Assembly: GCA_963815305.1 (NCBI GenBank)
Contig: CAWFFW010000001.1
Location: forward strand, 2,728,001 to 2,792,000
Direction of reading: 5' to 3'
From: CAXBID01 sp963815305
Lineage (GTDB): Bacteria > Bacteroidota > Bacteroidia > Flavobacteriales > Flavobacteriaceae
Length of the DNA: 64,000 nucleotides
Below, piece after piece: positions 36,812 through 46,967 of this stretch. A program made the translations under genes and the position numbers. Under the pieces are notes generated by a model, which saw only the letters and a list, made by a program, of their open reading frames with translations, was not told the DNA's origin and ran no database searches. The stretch's first letter is position 1, and each line of letters opens with the position of its first letter.

Positions 36812-38587
36812 TTAGTTAATCGCATCTCCACGTAAAGCACGATATCTTTTTCTGGCTTCTACAAAATAAATACTATCCGCATAATTAAAGATGATTTGCT
36901 CGTATAAATCTTTAGCTTTTTCAGGTTGTTTTAAATAGTTTTCATAAATATTAGCCGACTTAAAAGACGCATCGTCAATTAAAATACCATCGCGATAATT
37001 TTCAATAATAGCTTCGTAATTTGCTAATGATTTTTCGATTTGATTTTGTATTTCAAACAATTCGGCTTGTTTATACAAAGCTTGAGCTACAATAGGTTCA
37101 GTTTTATGGTCAGTAATGATTTTATCCAGCACATTAATTGCTTCATCGTTTCTGTTTTGAAATGCCAATAAATCAGCTTTGGCATAAAGCTTTAATGCGG
37201 TTTGTAATGAGTCTTCATATTTATTATCAGAAATTAATAATTTTAAATCTAAAGCATCATTGGCGATAAGCTGCGATGTTGATGCTTTTAAAATTTTAAG
37301 TTGCGACTCTGCCCATTTAAAATCACCTTTATAATAACTCGCTTTGGCTACCTTGTATCTAGCTTCTTGAGAAATGGTGCTGTTTTTCAAGTTTCGTTGA
37401 ATTTGAGTATAATAAATTAACGCTTGATTAAATTTTTCTTGTAAAACTAGAATATCTCCCAACTCTAATTTTACTTCCGCTTTTTGTAATTCAGTTAAAG
37501 GCAATTTTAGAGTATCTTCTAAAAAAGAAGTGGCTTTATTGGTTTCATTCATAAAAAAAGCCAAAAAATGTGCATAAGAAATTTGAAGCTTTAATGTTTG
37601 TGAAAATGTACCAAACTCCTCAAATAAAGCTAAGTATTTTGAATTTATACGACTGTAATTCTCCTTTACCCCTTCTCTAATTTCTATTTGTAGCACATGG
37701 TAATTTGCATTTAATAGGGTGTCTAAATCTTGTGCTGTATCTATTATAAAGGTGTAAATAGCTTTGGCGGTTTCGTTATCATTTTCATTTAAAGCAATGC
37801 CTGCTAAATCTTCAATTCTACTTAAACTTTCTGGCTGCCTTTTAAAAATGGCTTTTTCTTGAATAAATGCCTTTTTGAAATCTTTTTGTTGAATGAATAA
37901 CCAACTCAACATATCGTTCCAAAGCAGATTAGGTTCTTGTTGAATTTTTTTTAATAAAATTTTTCTGAATAATATATTATTCTCACTTAAGCTATTTTCA
38001 CTTATAAAATCGTTTATATAACGCTTAATGGTACTTAACGTTAGAGGATTAGATTCAGCAAAATCAATGTAACCAATTAGCATCTTTTCAATATCTCCTT
38101 GCTCCCCGTATAATTGTGCTAATTGTAAATTAAAATTATAATCGGGTTTGAGTTGCATTGATTTTTCATAAGCTATAATGGCTTTATCTAGAAGTGAGTG
38201 ATTTTGAAAACTTTTTGCTACTATGGATGCATTAACAGGATTTGCATCTATACTAGCCATAGCCTTTTCATAATAAACATTTGCATTTTCAATATCCTTT
38301 TTTAGTTGATAATTGTAACCAAGTTCAACAAAAAAAACTGGATATTTATAACGCTCTAAGAGTTTCAATAAAAACATTTCAGCTTCATCATATTGCTCTA
38401 ATTGCTGATGAGTTTCTATAATGTGCGTAATGTAGTTAGGGTTTGATGGCGATTTAGCAAATAACGTTTTATACTCAAATAATGCCTTTTCAAAATCGCC
38501 ATTTATAAAATACTCTTTTGCAAGAATATCATCTTGTGCAAAACAATTTGTAGCTATTAAAAACGATAAAATGAAAAAGATTCTCAT
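36812..38587 (-). CDS. Exported tetratricopeptide-repeat protein
   Basis: A 591-residue protein with a signal peptide (MRIFFILSFLIATNCFAQ) and TPR units from about 25 to the end, e.g. DDILAKEYFINGDFEKALFEYKTLFAKSPSNPNYI, VFFVELGYNYQLKKDIENANVYYEKAMASI and YADSIYFVEARKRYRALRGD. It should form a periplasmic alpha-solenoid scaffold. The rsmA-DUF4286-TPR order is conserved in the family. It is 43 bp upstream of the DUF4286 gene on the same strand. Confidence 0.85.
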   Translation of the reverse strand: MRIFFILSFLIATNCFAQDDILAKEYFINGDFEKALFEYKTLFAKSPSNPNYITHIIETHQQLEQYDEAEMFLLKLLERYKYPVFFVELGYNYQLKKDIENANVYYEKAMASIDANPVNASIVAKSFQNHSLLDKAIIAYEKSMQLKPDYNFNLQLAQLYGEQGDIEKMLIGYIDFAESNPLTLSTIKRYINDFISENSLSENNILFRKILLKKIQQEPNLLWNDMLSWLFIQQKDFKKAFIQEKAIFKRQPESLSRIEDLAGIALNENDNETAKAIYTFIIDTAQDLDTLLNANYHVLQIEIREGVKENYSRINSKYLALFEEFGTFSQTLKLQISYAHFLAFFMNETNKATSFLEDTLKLPLTELQKAEVKLELGDILVLQEKFNQALIYYTQIQRNLKNSTISQEARYKVAKASYYKGDFKWAESQLKILKASTSQLIANDALDLKLLISDNKYEDSLQTALKLYAKADLLAFQNRNDEAINVLDKIITDHKTEPIVAQALYKQAELFEIQNQIEKSLANYEAIIENYRDGILIDDASFKSANIYENYLKQPEKAKDLYEQIIFNYADSIYFVEARKRYRALRGDAIN

Positions 38588-38700
38588 AGCGTAAATATAA
38601 CCAATGTGGCTTTGAGATATGGTATTAATAAGAATTTTTTAGATGAAAAAAGAACGTTTTCATCTCAATCAGTCAACTTTCAATTTTAAAATAATTTCTA

Positions 38701-38728
38701 AAAAAAATGCCCGAATAAAATTCGGGCA
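38701..38728 (-). terminator. Terminator downstream of the 40-aa peptide gene
   Basis: Stem TGCCCGAA, loop taaaa, TTCGGGCA, preceded by an A-run that reads as U-run on the minus strand. It lies 110 bp before the TPR gene start and about 160 nt after the stop of the small gene at 38887, leaving a sizeable 3' UTR with a second small hairpin (TTTCGCATTTGCGAAA near 38814-38829). Confidence 0.8.
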
Positions 38729-38886
38729 CTAACCAACCAAAATAAATTTCTATTAACTTAACTGTTAATTAAAAAACTGTGTAATACTCGATTGGGGACA
38801 ATCTTTAGTTTTTCGCATTTGCGAAACAAACTCTTTCTTATCTTCAATATTACTTATCTTGGAATTTTGTTAAATAAAATTAATCT

Positions 38887-39009
38887 TTATTTGCTTACAA
38901 TAGCTGTAGTTTGATTTTCAGATTTGGAAATTTCAAAATCGGAAAATAAAACTTTACTAGCGAAGAAAATTAGAGCAATTAAAAGCAAAAGGCGTTTAAT
39001 ATTTTTCAT
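38887..39009 (-). CDS. Putative 40-residue exported peptide
   Basis: A short frame encoding MKNIKRLLLLIALIFFASKV followed by LFSDFEISKSENQTTAIVSK and a stop. The first 22 residues are a classic signal peptide or anchor (two Lys, one Arg, then a hydrophobic core). It sits alone in a 600-bp gap between the TPR gene and serS and has its own downstream terminator, which suggests a transcribed unit. No family recognised. It could be a secreted or membrane-associated micropeptide. Confidence 0.5.
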   Translation of the reverse strand: MKNIKRLLLLIALIFFASKVLFSDFEISKSENQTTAIVSK

Positions 39010-39184
39010 GGTAGGTTAAGTTTACTAGAATTGGTTATGCTAATTTTAAAAATAGTTTTCAAAAAACAAAATAAAGCTAGCCAAAATCGTTAAACAACGA
39101 TTTTAAAATGCATTTAATCGATTATTAAATACAAATATGATTTAAAATGTAGGATTTTAAATTAATATTAAGAATTTCTACTTT

Positions 39185-40456
39185 CTAGTTGATGATACTA
39201 AAACCTGTATAGGGTTGAAGCACTTTTGGTATTAAAACACCCTCTTTAGTTTGATAGTTTTCTAAAATACCAGCTAACACTCTTGGCAGTGCTAAAGCGC
39301 TTCCATTTAAAGTATGAGCGAATTCGTTTTTACCATCGCTATTTTTAAATCTCAATTTTAGACGATTTGCTTGAAACGTTTCAAAATTTGAAACCGAAGA
39401 AATTTCTAACCATCTATCTTGTGCTGTAGAAAATACCTCAAAATCGTAAGTTAATGCAGATGCAAATGAGGTATCGCCCCCGCACAATCTTAAAATTCTG
39501 TAGGGTAATTTCAGTTCTTTTAAAATACCTTTTATATGCTCTACCATACCGTCTAAAGCTTTATAAGATGTATTAGGATGCTCTACTCTAATAATTTCAA
39601 CTTTATCAAATTGGTGTAATCGATTCAACCCTCTTACATGCGCGCCGTAGCTTCCTGCTTCCCGACGAAAACAAGGTGTGTAACCTGTAATACCAATTGG
39701 TAAATCGGTTTCATTTAGCAACATATCTCTAAAAATATTAGTCCCAGGTACTTCTGCCGTTGGGATTAAATATAAATTATCTTCGGTTACATGATACATT
39801 TGCCCTTCTTTATCTGGTAATTGACCAGTGCCTCTTGCAGAAGCTTCGTTTACCATAAGTGGTAATTGGTATTCGGTATAACCCGCGTCCGTGTTTTTAT
39901 CCAAAAAATAAGCAATTAAAGCCCGTTGTAACCGCGCTCCTTTGCCTTTATAAACTGGAAAACCGGCACCTGTAATTTTGTTTCCCAACTCAAAATCTAT
40001 AATATCAAACTTTTTTGCTAATTCCCAATGTGGTAAAGCCCCATCGTGTAAAACAGGAATGTCGCCTTCTTTAAAAACCTCTTCGTTATCCAACTCTGAA
40101 TTCCCTTTTGGCACCAATTCATGCGGAATATTTGGAATTTTAAGAAGCAACTCGGTTAATGTCTCGGTGGTATGATTAAGATTTTCATTTAATACTTTTG
40201 ATGCCTCTTTTAATTCGCTAGTTTTTTCTTTTAAAATGTTTGCCTTTTGAACTTGTCCAGATTTAAATAAGTCTCCTATTTCTTTTGATAAAGCATTAGA
40301 TTCTGCTAATGTATTGTCAAGCTCGGTTTGAATACTTCTACGGTTTTCATCTAGAGTTATAACTTCATCAATCATGGCCGTTGCATCAATATGTCTTTTT
40401 TTTAATCGTGCAATGACTAAATCTTTGTTTTCTCTAATAAAAGGTACTTGTAACAT
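39185..40456 (-). CDS. serS: Seryl-tRNA synthetase
   Basis: A 423-residue class II aminoacyl-tRNA synthetase charging tRNA-Ser. The N-terminal coiled-coil arm spans about 25-105 (RSIQTELDNTLAESNALSKEIGDLFKSG... KASKVLNENL). Class II motifs are seen: YTEYQLPLMVNEASARGTGQLP (motif 1 region), PCFRREAGSYGAHVRGLNRLHQFDKVEI (motif 2) and NGSALALPRVLAGILENYQ (motif 3). Complete and normal in length. Confidence 0.97.
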   Translation of the reverse strand: MLQVPFIRENKDLVIARLKKRHIDATAMIDEVITLDENRRSIQTELDNTLAESNALSKEIGDLFKSGQVQKANILKEKTSELKEASKVLNENLNHTTETLTELLLKIPNIPHELVPKGNSELDNEEVFKEGDIPVLHDGALPHWELAKKFDIIDFELGNKITGAGFPVYKGKGARLQRALIAYFLDKNTDAGYTEYQLPLMVNEASARGTGQLPDKEGQMYHVTEDNLYLIPTAEVPGTNIFRDMLLNETDLPIGITGYTPCFRREAGSYGAHVRGLNRLHQFDKVEIIRVEHPNTSYKALDGMVEHIKGILKELKLPYRILRLCGGDTSFASALTYDFEVFSTAQDRWLEISSVSNFETFQANRLKLRFKNSDGKNEFAHTLNGSALALPRVLAGILENYQTKEGVLIPKVLQPYTGFSIIN

Positions 40457-40507
40457 CTGTTTGAAATTTAAGGAACAAATTTAGGGAATTAGGAAGATAG
40501 TAAAGCA

Positions 40508-41818
40508 CTATTTTGATGGTAAAATCCAATCATTATGTTTAAAATATTGCCACGCTATACCTGCTAGATCTACTTCTGGATTTATTAAGGTTTTAAAGGG
40601 CTTTCCATTTACATGAACCTTACAATCAACAAATACAGAAACATCCTCTCCTTTTGCTTTAAAATCTTTTTTTAAATATTGTGAAAATTGCCAAATTACA
40701 TCGGGCTTTGCTTGTGCTAAACTCTGCTGTTTTTTGGTTAAAAAATCGTCTAATTTTATATTAATGCTTTTTCCTGTTTGCTTGTTTTCAACCCTGTAAG
40801 TGGCATATCCGCCTTTCATTCTCAACATCATCCGCCACGATAGGCGATGTCCCTCTTCGGTCCAAAGCACATCATCTTCAATAAAATGATGACGCAAAGG
40901 CAAACCTATTTGAAATAAAAAATAAATCGTAAAAACAGTGATTAAAGAGGTTTTGTAGGTAGGTATGATAACTTCATCTAAATCATACAAAGGTTTCTTT
41001 TTTAAGACTATATTTTTAATAGTTTTTGGTTCAAAAAAGAACAAAGTAAAGGCTAATGATAAGTAGGGAAAAATGCCTATTTGAAAAACAAAGGAATTGA
41101 ATAAATGAAAAACTATAGATATTAAAAAAATATACTTTCGTGTTGGTTTAAATAATAGTAGCGGAATTACTAAACCGTCAAACAAAATGCCCCCATAGGC
41201 TAATATGTAATGTACCCATTTTTGTTGCAATACATTCCCAACTAAAAAATAGTCTTTTTTGCTTTTCATTAATAACTCCATAACTGAAGTATCCAACCAA
41301 TCAGGATATAATTTTGCTACGGATGCATACGTGTAAACGATAAAGAGCTGGATTACAAAAACCCATTTACACCATTTTGGCATAGATATACTCTTTATTT
41401 TAGGGTTTAATTTAGCATCAATTGAAGCATATTTATGTGCTGGAAGAAAAATCATGATGCTACACAATAGCATTAGTAAATAGTAATGGTTATTATACGA
41501 TGCTTTTTGCATTAAATAGGTTGCAGACCACATAATAGTGAAGCAAAACATGCTAAATCTATATTTATAGCCTACCATAATAAATAACCCAAAAAGGCCC
41601 ATTACAACATAATAAAAGTACATCCCATGCCTTGGAAGTGGTTGCAAAAAATCTAAGCCTATAAAATTAAAAGTAAACTTTGGCTCTACTAAGGTTCTTT
41701 TTAACCAACCTGTGTAAATAGCACCTACAGATTCTAAAAAACAAAGTAGCCCAAAAATAATTCGGAAAACAATTAACGAAGAATTATCAATATGTTTAAA
41801 TAACCACCTATTAAGCAT
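40508..41818 (-). CDS. HTTM-domain membrane protein (VKGC-like)
   Basis: A 436-residue protein with about seven to eight membrane helices in the first 310 residues. LIVFRIIFGLLCFLESVGAIYTGWLKRTLVEPKFTFNFIGLDFLQPLPRHGMYFYY is the HTTM (horizontally transferred transmembrane) pattern seen in vitamin K-dependent gamma-glutamyl carboxylases. The C-terminal soluble part (about 325-436) has EEGHRLSWRMMLRMKGGYATYRV, also conserved. The enzymatic role in bacteria is unresolved. It overlaps ribF by 8 bp, so they are coupled. Confidence 0.85.
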   Translation of the reverse strand: MLNRWLFKHIDNSSLIVFRIIFGLLCFLESVGAIYTGWLKRTLVEPKFTFNFIGLDFLQPLPRHGMYFYYVVMGLFGLFIMVGYKYRFSMFCFTIMWSATYLMQKASYNNHYYLLMLLCSIMIFLPAHKYASIDAKLNPKIKSISMPKWCKWVFVIQLFIVYTYASVAKLYPDWLDTSVMELLMKSKKDYFLVGNVLQQKWVHYILAYGGILFDGLVIPLLLFKPTRKYIFLISIVFHLFNSFVFQIGIFPYLSLAFTLFFFEPKTIKNIVLKKKPLYDLDEVIIPTYKTSLITVFTIYFLFQIGLPLRHHFIEDDVLWTEEGHRLSWRMMLRMKGGYATYRVENKQTGKSINIKLDDFLTKKQQSLAQAKPDVIWQFSQYLKKDFKAKGEDVSVFVDCKVHVNGKPFKTLINPEVDLAGIAWQYFKHNDWILPSK

Positions 41819-42746
41819 GATGGGTTTTTATATAACGCAGCGCAGTTTCTTTATCTTTTTCTAATTGTTTTTTTAAATCTTCTATAGACTCAAATTTTTG
41901 TTCATCACGAATACGTTCTAATAAACTAATTTGTATGTTTTGGTTATACATATCCCTTTTTAATTCGAAAAAATGAACTTCAATAGTTTCCTTTTCACCA
42001 TTTACCGTTGGGTTTACACCAATATTCATCATTCCAAAAAAGAGTTCATTCTCAATTAGAGCGTTTACAATATATGATCCTCGTTTTGGAATTAATTTAT
42101 AGTTTTCTTCAATAAGAATATTAGCTGTTGGGTATTCTAATTGCTTGCCCAAACCTTTACCCTTTACCACAATGCCGCTTAACATAAAGTTATAACCCAA
42201 AAAACTATTGGCTTTGGCAATATCGCCATCTTTTAAAGCCTTTCTTATTTTGGTAGAACTTACTGCTACATCATCAATATCTTCTACTGAAATTTCTTCA
42301 ACATCAAAACCATAAATTTCTCCAAACCTTTTTAAATCATTTATATCTGCATTTCTATTTCTGCCAAATCTATGATCGTAACCAATTATTACTTTTTTGG
42401 CGTGCAGTTTATCAACTAAAATTTGTTTCACAAAATCTTGTGCCGAAAGTCTTGAAAATTCTTTGGTGAATTTTTTAATAAGTAAATAGTCTAACCCTAT
42501 ATTATCTAAAATATCGCTACGTTCATCAATAGTATTTATTAATTTAATATTAGAGTCTTTTTGAAGTACCATTCGTGGATGTGGAAAAAAAGTAAGGACT
42601 ACTGATTTTAAGTTTAACAATTTACCCGTATTTATTAAACGATCAATTATTTTTTTATGCCCAATATGCACACCATCAAAAGTGCCAATGGTTACAACAG
42701 TGGGTTCGGTATATTTGTAATTTTCAATATTTTTAACCTTACTCAT
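41811..42746 (-). CDS. ribF: Bifunctional riboflavin kinase/FAD synthetase
   Basis: A 311-residue enzyme converting riboflavin to FMN and FAD. The N-terminal nucleotidyltransferase domain has VVTIGTFDGVHIGHKKII (HIGH-type motif) and later VSSTKIRKALKDGDI. The C-terminal flavokinase domain (about 185-305) has GIVVKGKGLGKQLEYPTANI and GMMNIGVNPTVNG. Complete. Overlaps the HTTM gene downstream. Confidence 0.95.
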   Translation of the reverse strand: MSKVKNIENYKYTEPTVVTIGTFDGVHIGHKKIIDRLINTGKLLNLKSVVLTFFPHPRMVLQKDSNIKLINTIDERSDILDNIGLDYLLIKKFTKEFSRLSAQDFVKQILVDKLHAKKVIIGYDHRFGRNRNADINDLKRFGEIYGFDVEEISVEDIDDVAVSSTKIRKALKDGDIAKANSFLGYNFMLSGIVVKGKGLGKQLEYPTANILIEENYKLIPKRGSYIVNALIENELFFGMMNIGVNPTVNGEKETIEVHFFELKRDMYNQNIQISLLERIRDEQKFESIEDLKKQLEKDKETALRYIKTHHA

Positions 42747-42826
42747 AAAAGCATTAAATTGTTAGTTTAATGAAAAAAAACTAGATTTGTTATTGACACT
42801 TAATAAAATTGCCCTAAAAATATTTT

Positions 42827-45478
42827 ATGAAAGCAAAACTACATTATGTTTTATCAACTACCATATTTTTAATTGTATTTTCAACCTTCGGACAAAATAG
42901 TTTTTTTACTCAAATACAGAGTAGCATTGATCATAAAATCAGTAATAGTCAAAAAAATATTGATAATCCGGTAATGTTTGAGTTTAATTATGAACAATTA
43001 CGTCGTGCATTAACTAATGAATCTAAAAATACGGGTTCTAAAATAATTATAAGCTTCCCGAAAATTAATGGTGAATTTGAAAAATATCGTATTGAAGAAG
43101 CTTCTGTTATGTCTCCTGATTTACAGGCAAAGTACCCCGAAATAAGATCCTATATTGGCTATGGTATCCATTCACCTCACACCTATTTGCGTTTTAGTTT
43201 ATCGCCTTACAAAGGGTTAACAGGAATTATTTTAGGGAATAATGAGACTTTACTTTTTCAACCAAACCCCAAGAAAAAAAACCAAATAACCGTTTTAAAT
43301 AAATCGAGTTTAGATACGAATGAAAACTTTAGGTGTTTAACAGAAAGTAAAACTTTAGAACATACTTTTAAGTCTAACTTAAATTTAAAAGATGCAGACG
43401 ATAGCTTGAAAAGAACTTACAAAATAGCCCTGTCTGTAACAGGAGAATATTCTGCTTATCACGGCGGCACATTAACGCTTGTAAATGCAGCCCTTGTTAA
43501 TACCTTAACCAGTATAAATGCTGTTTTTGAAAATGATTTTAACATGTCGTTACAATTAGTTGCTAATAATGATGATGTTATTTATTTAGATGAAAATGCT
43601 GATCCTTATTCTGTTTTATCAAATTATAGTTCAGAGCTACAGAGTACTTTAGACACTGAAATTCTGGCTTCTAATTACGATATTGGTCATTTATTAGCAT
43701 CATCTGGTTTTGACGGAAATGCTGGATGCGTTGGTTGTGTATGTATTGACAACTTAAAAGGAAGAGGTTATAGTTCTGATAGTATTCCTGATGGTTTTGC
43801 TTTTGATATTGATGTAGTAGCCCACGAAATAGGGCATCAATTTGGAGCAAACCACACTTGGACCCACGACGGTAATGAAGGGACAAATGTTCAAATGGAA
43901 ACTGGAAGCGGATCTACTATTATGGGTTATGCAGGAATAGCTGGATCACAAAATGTACAAGCAAATAGCGATCCTTACTTTCATGCTATTTCAATCGAGC
44001 AAATTACCACATATATTAAAAGTACATCTTGTGCATCAGTTATAAATACTGGAAACACAACACCAACTGCAAATGCAGGTAGTAATTTAATATTGCCTAT
44101 TAGTACGCCCTTTAAATTAGTTGGTTCTGGGAGCGATACTGATGTAGACATTATAACATTTTGTTGGGAACAAATAGATGAAAATAATGCCGCAACATCA
44201 TATCCTAATCCTAATTCTACAGATTCTAATGCTGTTCTTTTTAGATCATATCCACCAACAATAAATAATACAAGATATTTTCCCAATTTACTGGATTTAA
44301 AATTTGGTGTAAACGCAACACAGTGGGAAAAAATCCCAAACACAAACAGAACTGCAGATTTTAGATTAACCGTTAGAGATAATAAATTTGGTGGAGCAAA
44401 TAACACACATGATGACATACAAGTTACTTTTAATGACGCCTATGGTCCTTTTGAAATAACGTCTCAAAATATTTCAGATATATTATGGACTAGTGGAACT
44501 AATGAAACTATTACATGGGATGTAAATAACACAAATAGCTTATCGGGAGCATCAAATGTAAACATTTTATTATCTATTGACGGAGGAGAAACTTATAATA
44601 CCATTGTAAATAATATTCCAAATAATGGAAATTACATTCTTAACGTTCCTAATATATCTGCTCCATATTGTAGACTAATGATTGAACCTACTAACCATAA
44701 TTTCTTTGCTATAAATTCAGAAAACTTCGCCATTAACTATAATATTAACACCACTTGCACACTATATAATTCAACGTCAAGTTTGGGAATTAATATTACT
44801 GATAATGGCGGAAGTTTAACACAAAGCCATACCATTAATATACAAGACGTTTGGGCTATATCTGATATTAACATCGGTGTAGATATTACTCACACCTATA
44901 TTGGCGATTTAGGTTTAGCTATTTTAAGTCCGAGCGGGACTGAAGTAGTTTTAAAAACACCAAATGATTGTAGTGATGAAGAAAATATGATTGGACTTTT
45001 TGATGATAATGCCATTGACTATAAGTGTTCTGAATCGGCATCAAATATAGCTTCTCAATCATTAAGAGAATCACTAGCGCATTTTGATGGCGAAAATTTA
45101 TCTGGTAATTGGACCATTAAATTAGGTGATTTTGAAGCCGACGACACAGGAACTTTAAATTCTTGGTTTATTGAAATTTGCGAAACAACAACGACACCTA
45201 TTATACTTGCAGAGACAGATTTTGTTGAATTCCCAAACTTTTTACTTTTTCCTAATCCAAGTAATGGTGAATTTAAAATCCAATTATCAACAGAGTCAAC
45301 GACTATTACTTTAGAACTTTTTGATATAAGAGGTCGCCTTATTCACAGCAGCACTTTAAACCATCTGAAAGGTGATTTTGATGAAGACATAAATTTAAAT
45401 TTCATACCATCGGGTATGTACATTTTAAGGATTACTGATGGTGTTAAAAAATCTGTCAAAAAAATTATTATTAAATAA
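42827..45478 (+). CDS. Secreted zinc metalloprotease with P-domain and T9SS signal
   Basis: An 883-residue secreted protease. Order: signal peptide (about 1-22), propeptide with a possible cysteine-containing switch region to about 190, a reprolysin-like catalytic domain with HEIGHQFGANH (about 332-342; three zinc His and the Glu base) and the later Met in STIMGYAG, an Ig-like region, a proprotein-convertase P-domain (about 640-790, HTYIGDLGLAILSPSGTEVVL), and a T9SS type A C-terminal domain (NFLLFPNPSNGEF... GMYILRITDGVKKSVKKIIIK). It is transcribed alone, divergent from ribF. Likely role: degradation of extracellular protein. Confidence 0.92.
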   Translation: MKAKLHYVLSTTIFLIVFSTFGQNSFFTQIQSSIDHKISNSQKNIDNPVMFEFNYEQLRRALTNESKNTGSKIIISFPKINGEFEKYRIEEASVMSPDLQAKYPEIRSYIGYGIHSPHTYLRFSLSPYKGLTGIILGNNETLLFQPNPKKKNQITVLNKSSLDTNENFRCLTESKTLEHTFKSNLNLKDADDSLKRTYKIALSVTGEYSAYHGGTLTLVNAALVNTLTSINAVFENDFNMSLQLVANNDDVIYLDENADPYSVLSNYSSELQSTLDTEILASNYDIGHLLASSGFDGNAGCVGCVCIDNLKGRGYSSDSIPDGFAFDIDVVAHEIGHQFGANHTWTHDGNEGTNVQMETGSGSTIMGYAGIAGSQNVQANSDPYFHAISIEQITTYIKSTSCASVINTGNTTPTANAGSNLILPISTPFKLVGSGSDTDVDIITFCWEQIDENNAATSYPNPNSTDSNAVLFRSYPPTINNTRYFPNLLDLKFGVNATQWEKIPNTNRTADFRLTVRDNKFGGANNTHDDIQVTFNDAYGPFEITSQNISDILWTSGTNETITWDVNNTNSLSGASNVNILLSIDGGETYNTIVNNIPNNGNYILNVPNISAPYCRLMIEPTNHNFFAINSENFAINYNINTTCTLYNSTSSLGINITDNGGSLTQSHTINIQDVWAISDINIGVDITHTYIGDLGLAILSPSGTEVVLKTPNDCSDEENMIGLFDDNAIDYKCSESASNIASQSLRESLAHFDGENLSGNWTIKLGDFEADDTGTLNSWFIEICETTTTPIILAETDFVEFPNFLLFPNPSNGEFKIQLSTESTTITLELFDIRGRLIHSSTLNHLKGDFDEDINLNFIPSGMYILRITDGVKKSVKKIIIK

Positions 45479-45496
45479 CTAAAAAATTAAAACTTA

Positions 45497-46123
45497 TTAT
45501 TTACCATTATATGAATTCATGGTGTTATTAACACCTGACAATCCAAATGATTTAATAACTTCAATAGCTTTTGACAAGCGCTCTTTAAGCGTTTTATTTT
45601 CTTCTTCAGTCCATTCTCCCAAGACATAATCAATTTGTTTGCCTTTACTAAAAGCATCGCTAATGCCAAATCTAAAGCGATTATAATTGGTTGTATTTAA
45701 TTTCTCTTGAATATCTTTTAAACCATTGTGGCCACCATCACTTCCTTTGGTTTTTATGCGAATATTACCAAAAGGTAAGTTTAAATCATCTGTAATAACT
45801 AATAGATTTTCTAGTGGAATTTTTTCTTTGGTTAGCCAATACAATACGGCTTTACCACTTAAATTCATATAGGTATTGGGCTTCAAGAAAATAAATGTTC
45901 GCCCTTTTAGTTTATACGTTGCTATATCTCCAAGTTTTTGCGTTTCAAAAACCACCTCCTCTTCAGAAACAAAATAATCTAAAACCTTAAAACCAATATT
46001 ATGGCGTGTATTAGCATATTTTTCGCCAATATTTCCAAGACCAACAATTAGATATTTTTTCATGAAATCTTTTTCTTTTTTCTGGTTTTTACTCCTAAAT
46101 AAGTTGATTAAAAATTGACACAT
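45497..46123 (-). CDS. pth: Peptidyl-tRNA hydrolase
   Basis: A peptidyl-tRNA hydrolase that recycles tRNA from dropped-off peptides. Core motifs from residue 21: MKKYLIVGLGNIGEKYANTRHNIGFKVLDYF with the catalytic His in TRHNIGF, then FLKPNTYMNLSGKAV, VITDDLNLPFGNIRIKTKGSDGGHNGLKDI and the closing helix. The first 20 residues (MCQFLINLFRSKNQKKEKDF) are an extension; the canonical start at 46063 gives 188 residues, the family norm. The rplY terminator ends about 30 bp upstream of the long start, which favours the shorter protein, but I keep the longer frame as outer limit. Confidence 0.93.
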   Translation of the reverse strand: MCQFLINLFRSKNQKKEKDFMKKYLIVGLGNIGEKYANTRHNIGFKVLDYFVSEEEVVFETQKLGDIATYKLKGRTFIFLKPNTYMNLSGKAVLYWLTKEKIPLENLLVITDDLNLPFGNIRIKTKGSDGGHNGLKDIQEKLNTTNYNRFRFGISDAFSKGKQIDYVLGEWTEEENKTLKERLSKAIEVIKSFGLSGVNNTMNSYNGK

Positions 46124-46150
46124 AACACATTAACTTTTTTTTGTAAAAAT

Positions 46151-46186
46151 AAAAAAGCATCCTGAATAACGCAGGATGCATTTTTA
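46151..46186 (-). terminator. Terminator of rplY
   Basis: Stem GCATCCTG, loop aataacg, CAGGATGC, with an A-run on the left (U-run on the minus strand). It lies just after the rplY stop and before pth. Confidence 0.85.
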
Positions 46187-46209
46187 TATTTAATAAAGTA
46201 AAAAATATG

Positions 46210-46863
46210 CTATTCTTGTCCTTCTGCATCAGTAGTCGCTTCTGCTCCACCTTCAGCGGTTGCTTCTGCACCTTCTTCTCCTTCAATTTCTTCTTCATCT
46301 TCATCATCAATAATAGCTGTTCTTGCCGTTTTAATTTGGCAAACAACGGTATTATCAGAATGTAAAAATGTGTAGTTTTCACTTGGTAACTCGCTAACAG
46401 CCACTTTATCACCAATTTTTAACGGTGCGATATCTATTTCAATAAAATCCGGTAAATTTTTTGGAAGTGCTTTAACACGTAGTTTTCTGTTGTTTTTTCT
46501 TAAAACACCACCATTTTTAACACCTCTAGAGTTTCCAACTAAGTGTACTGGAATATCTAAAGCTATTTCTTTGTCTTCAAATAATTGATAAAAATCTACA
46601 TGCAAGATTCTGTCGGTAACAGGGTGAAATTGAATGTCTTGAAGTACTGCGTTTAAAGTTTCTCCATTTTCTAAATTAATCACAACAGTATGCGCATTAG
46701 GCGTGTATACAAGTTTAGAGAATGCTAATTCAGGTGATGAGAAATGAACTGGCTTATCTCCTCCGTATAATACGCAAGGAACCTGACCAGCATTACGTAA
46801 GGCTTTTGTTGCTTTTTTGCCCACGCTTTCTCTTTGAGATCCGTCGATTGTAATTGATTTCAT
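46210..46863 (-). CDS. rplY: Ribosomal protein bL25 (Ctc form)
   Basis: A 217-residue 5S-rRNA-binding large-subunit protein of the long CTC type. The L25 beta-barrel (about 1-95, MKSITIDGSQRESVGKKATKALRNAGQVPCVLYGG) is followed by the C-terminal TL5-like domain (about 100-185, FEDKEIALDIPVHLVGNSRGVKNGGVLR). A low-complexity acidic tail rich in Glu, Ala, Gly and Thr ends it (EEIEGEEGAEATAEGGAEA). It is downstream of prs, a common bacterial order. Confidence 0.95.
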   Translation of the reverse strand: MKSITIDGSQRESVGKKATKALRNAGQVPCVLYGGDKPVHFSSPELAFSKLVYTPNAHTVVINLENGETLNAVLQDIQFHPVTDRILHVDFYQLFEDKEIALDIPVHLVGNSRGVKNGGVLRKNNRKLRVKALPKNLPDFIEIDIAPLKIGDKVAVSELPSENYTFLHSDNTVVCQIKTARTAIIDDEDEEEIEGEEGAEATAEGGAEATTDAEGQE

Positions 46864-46967
46864 TTTTGTTTATATATTTATTTAATTAATACTCTATTTT
46901 CTTTCGCTTTACTCGTGGATTTAATATCACATGATTGAAATCGTGAGTCTTTGGTTTTGCGGAAGTG

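Noticed and set aside
43981..44418. Minus-strand 145-codon frame inside the metalloprotease gene
   Set aside because: Antisense shadow of a well-supported coding region; no domain.
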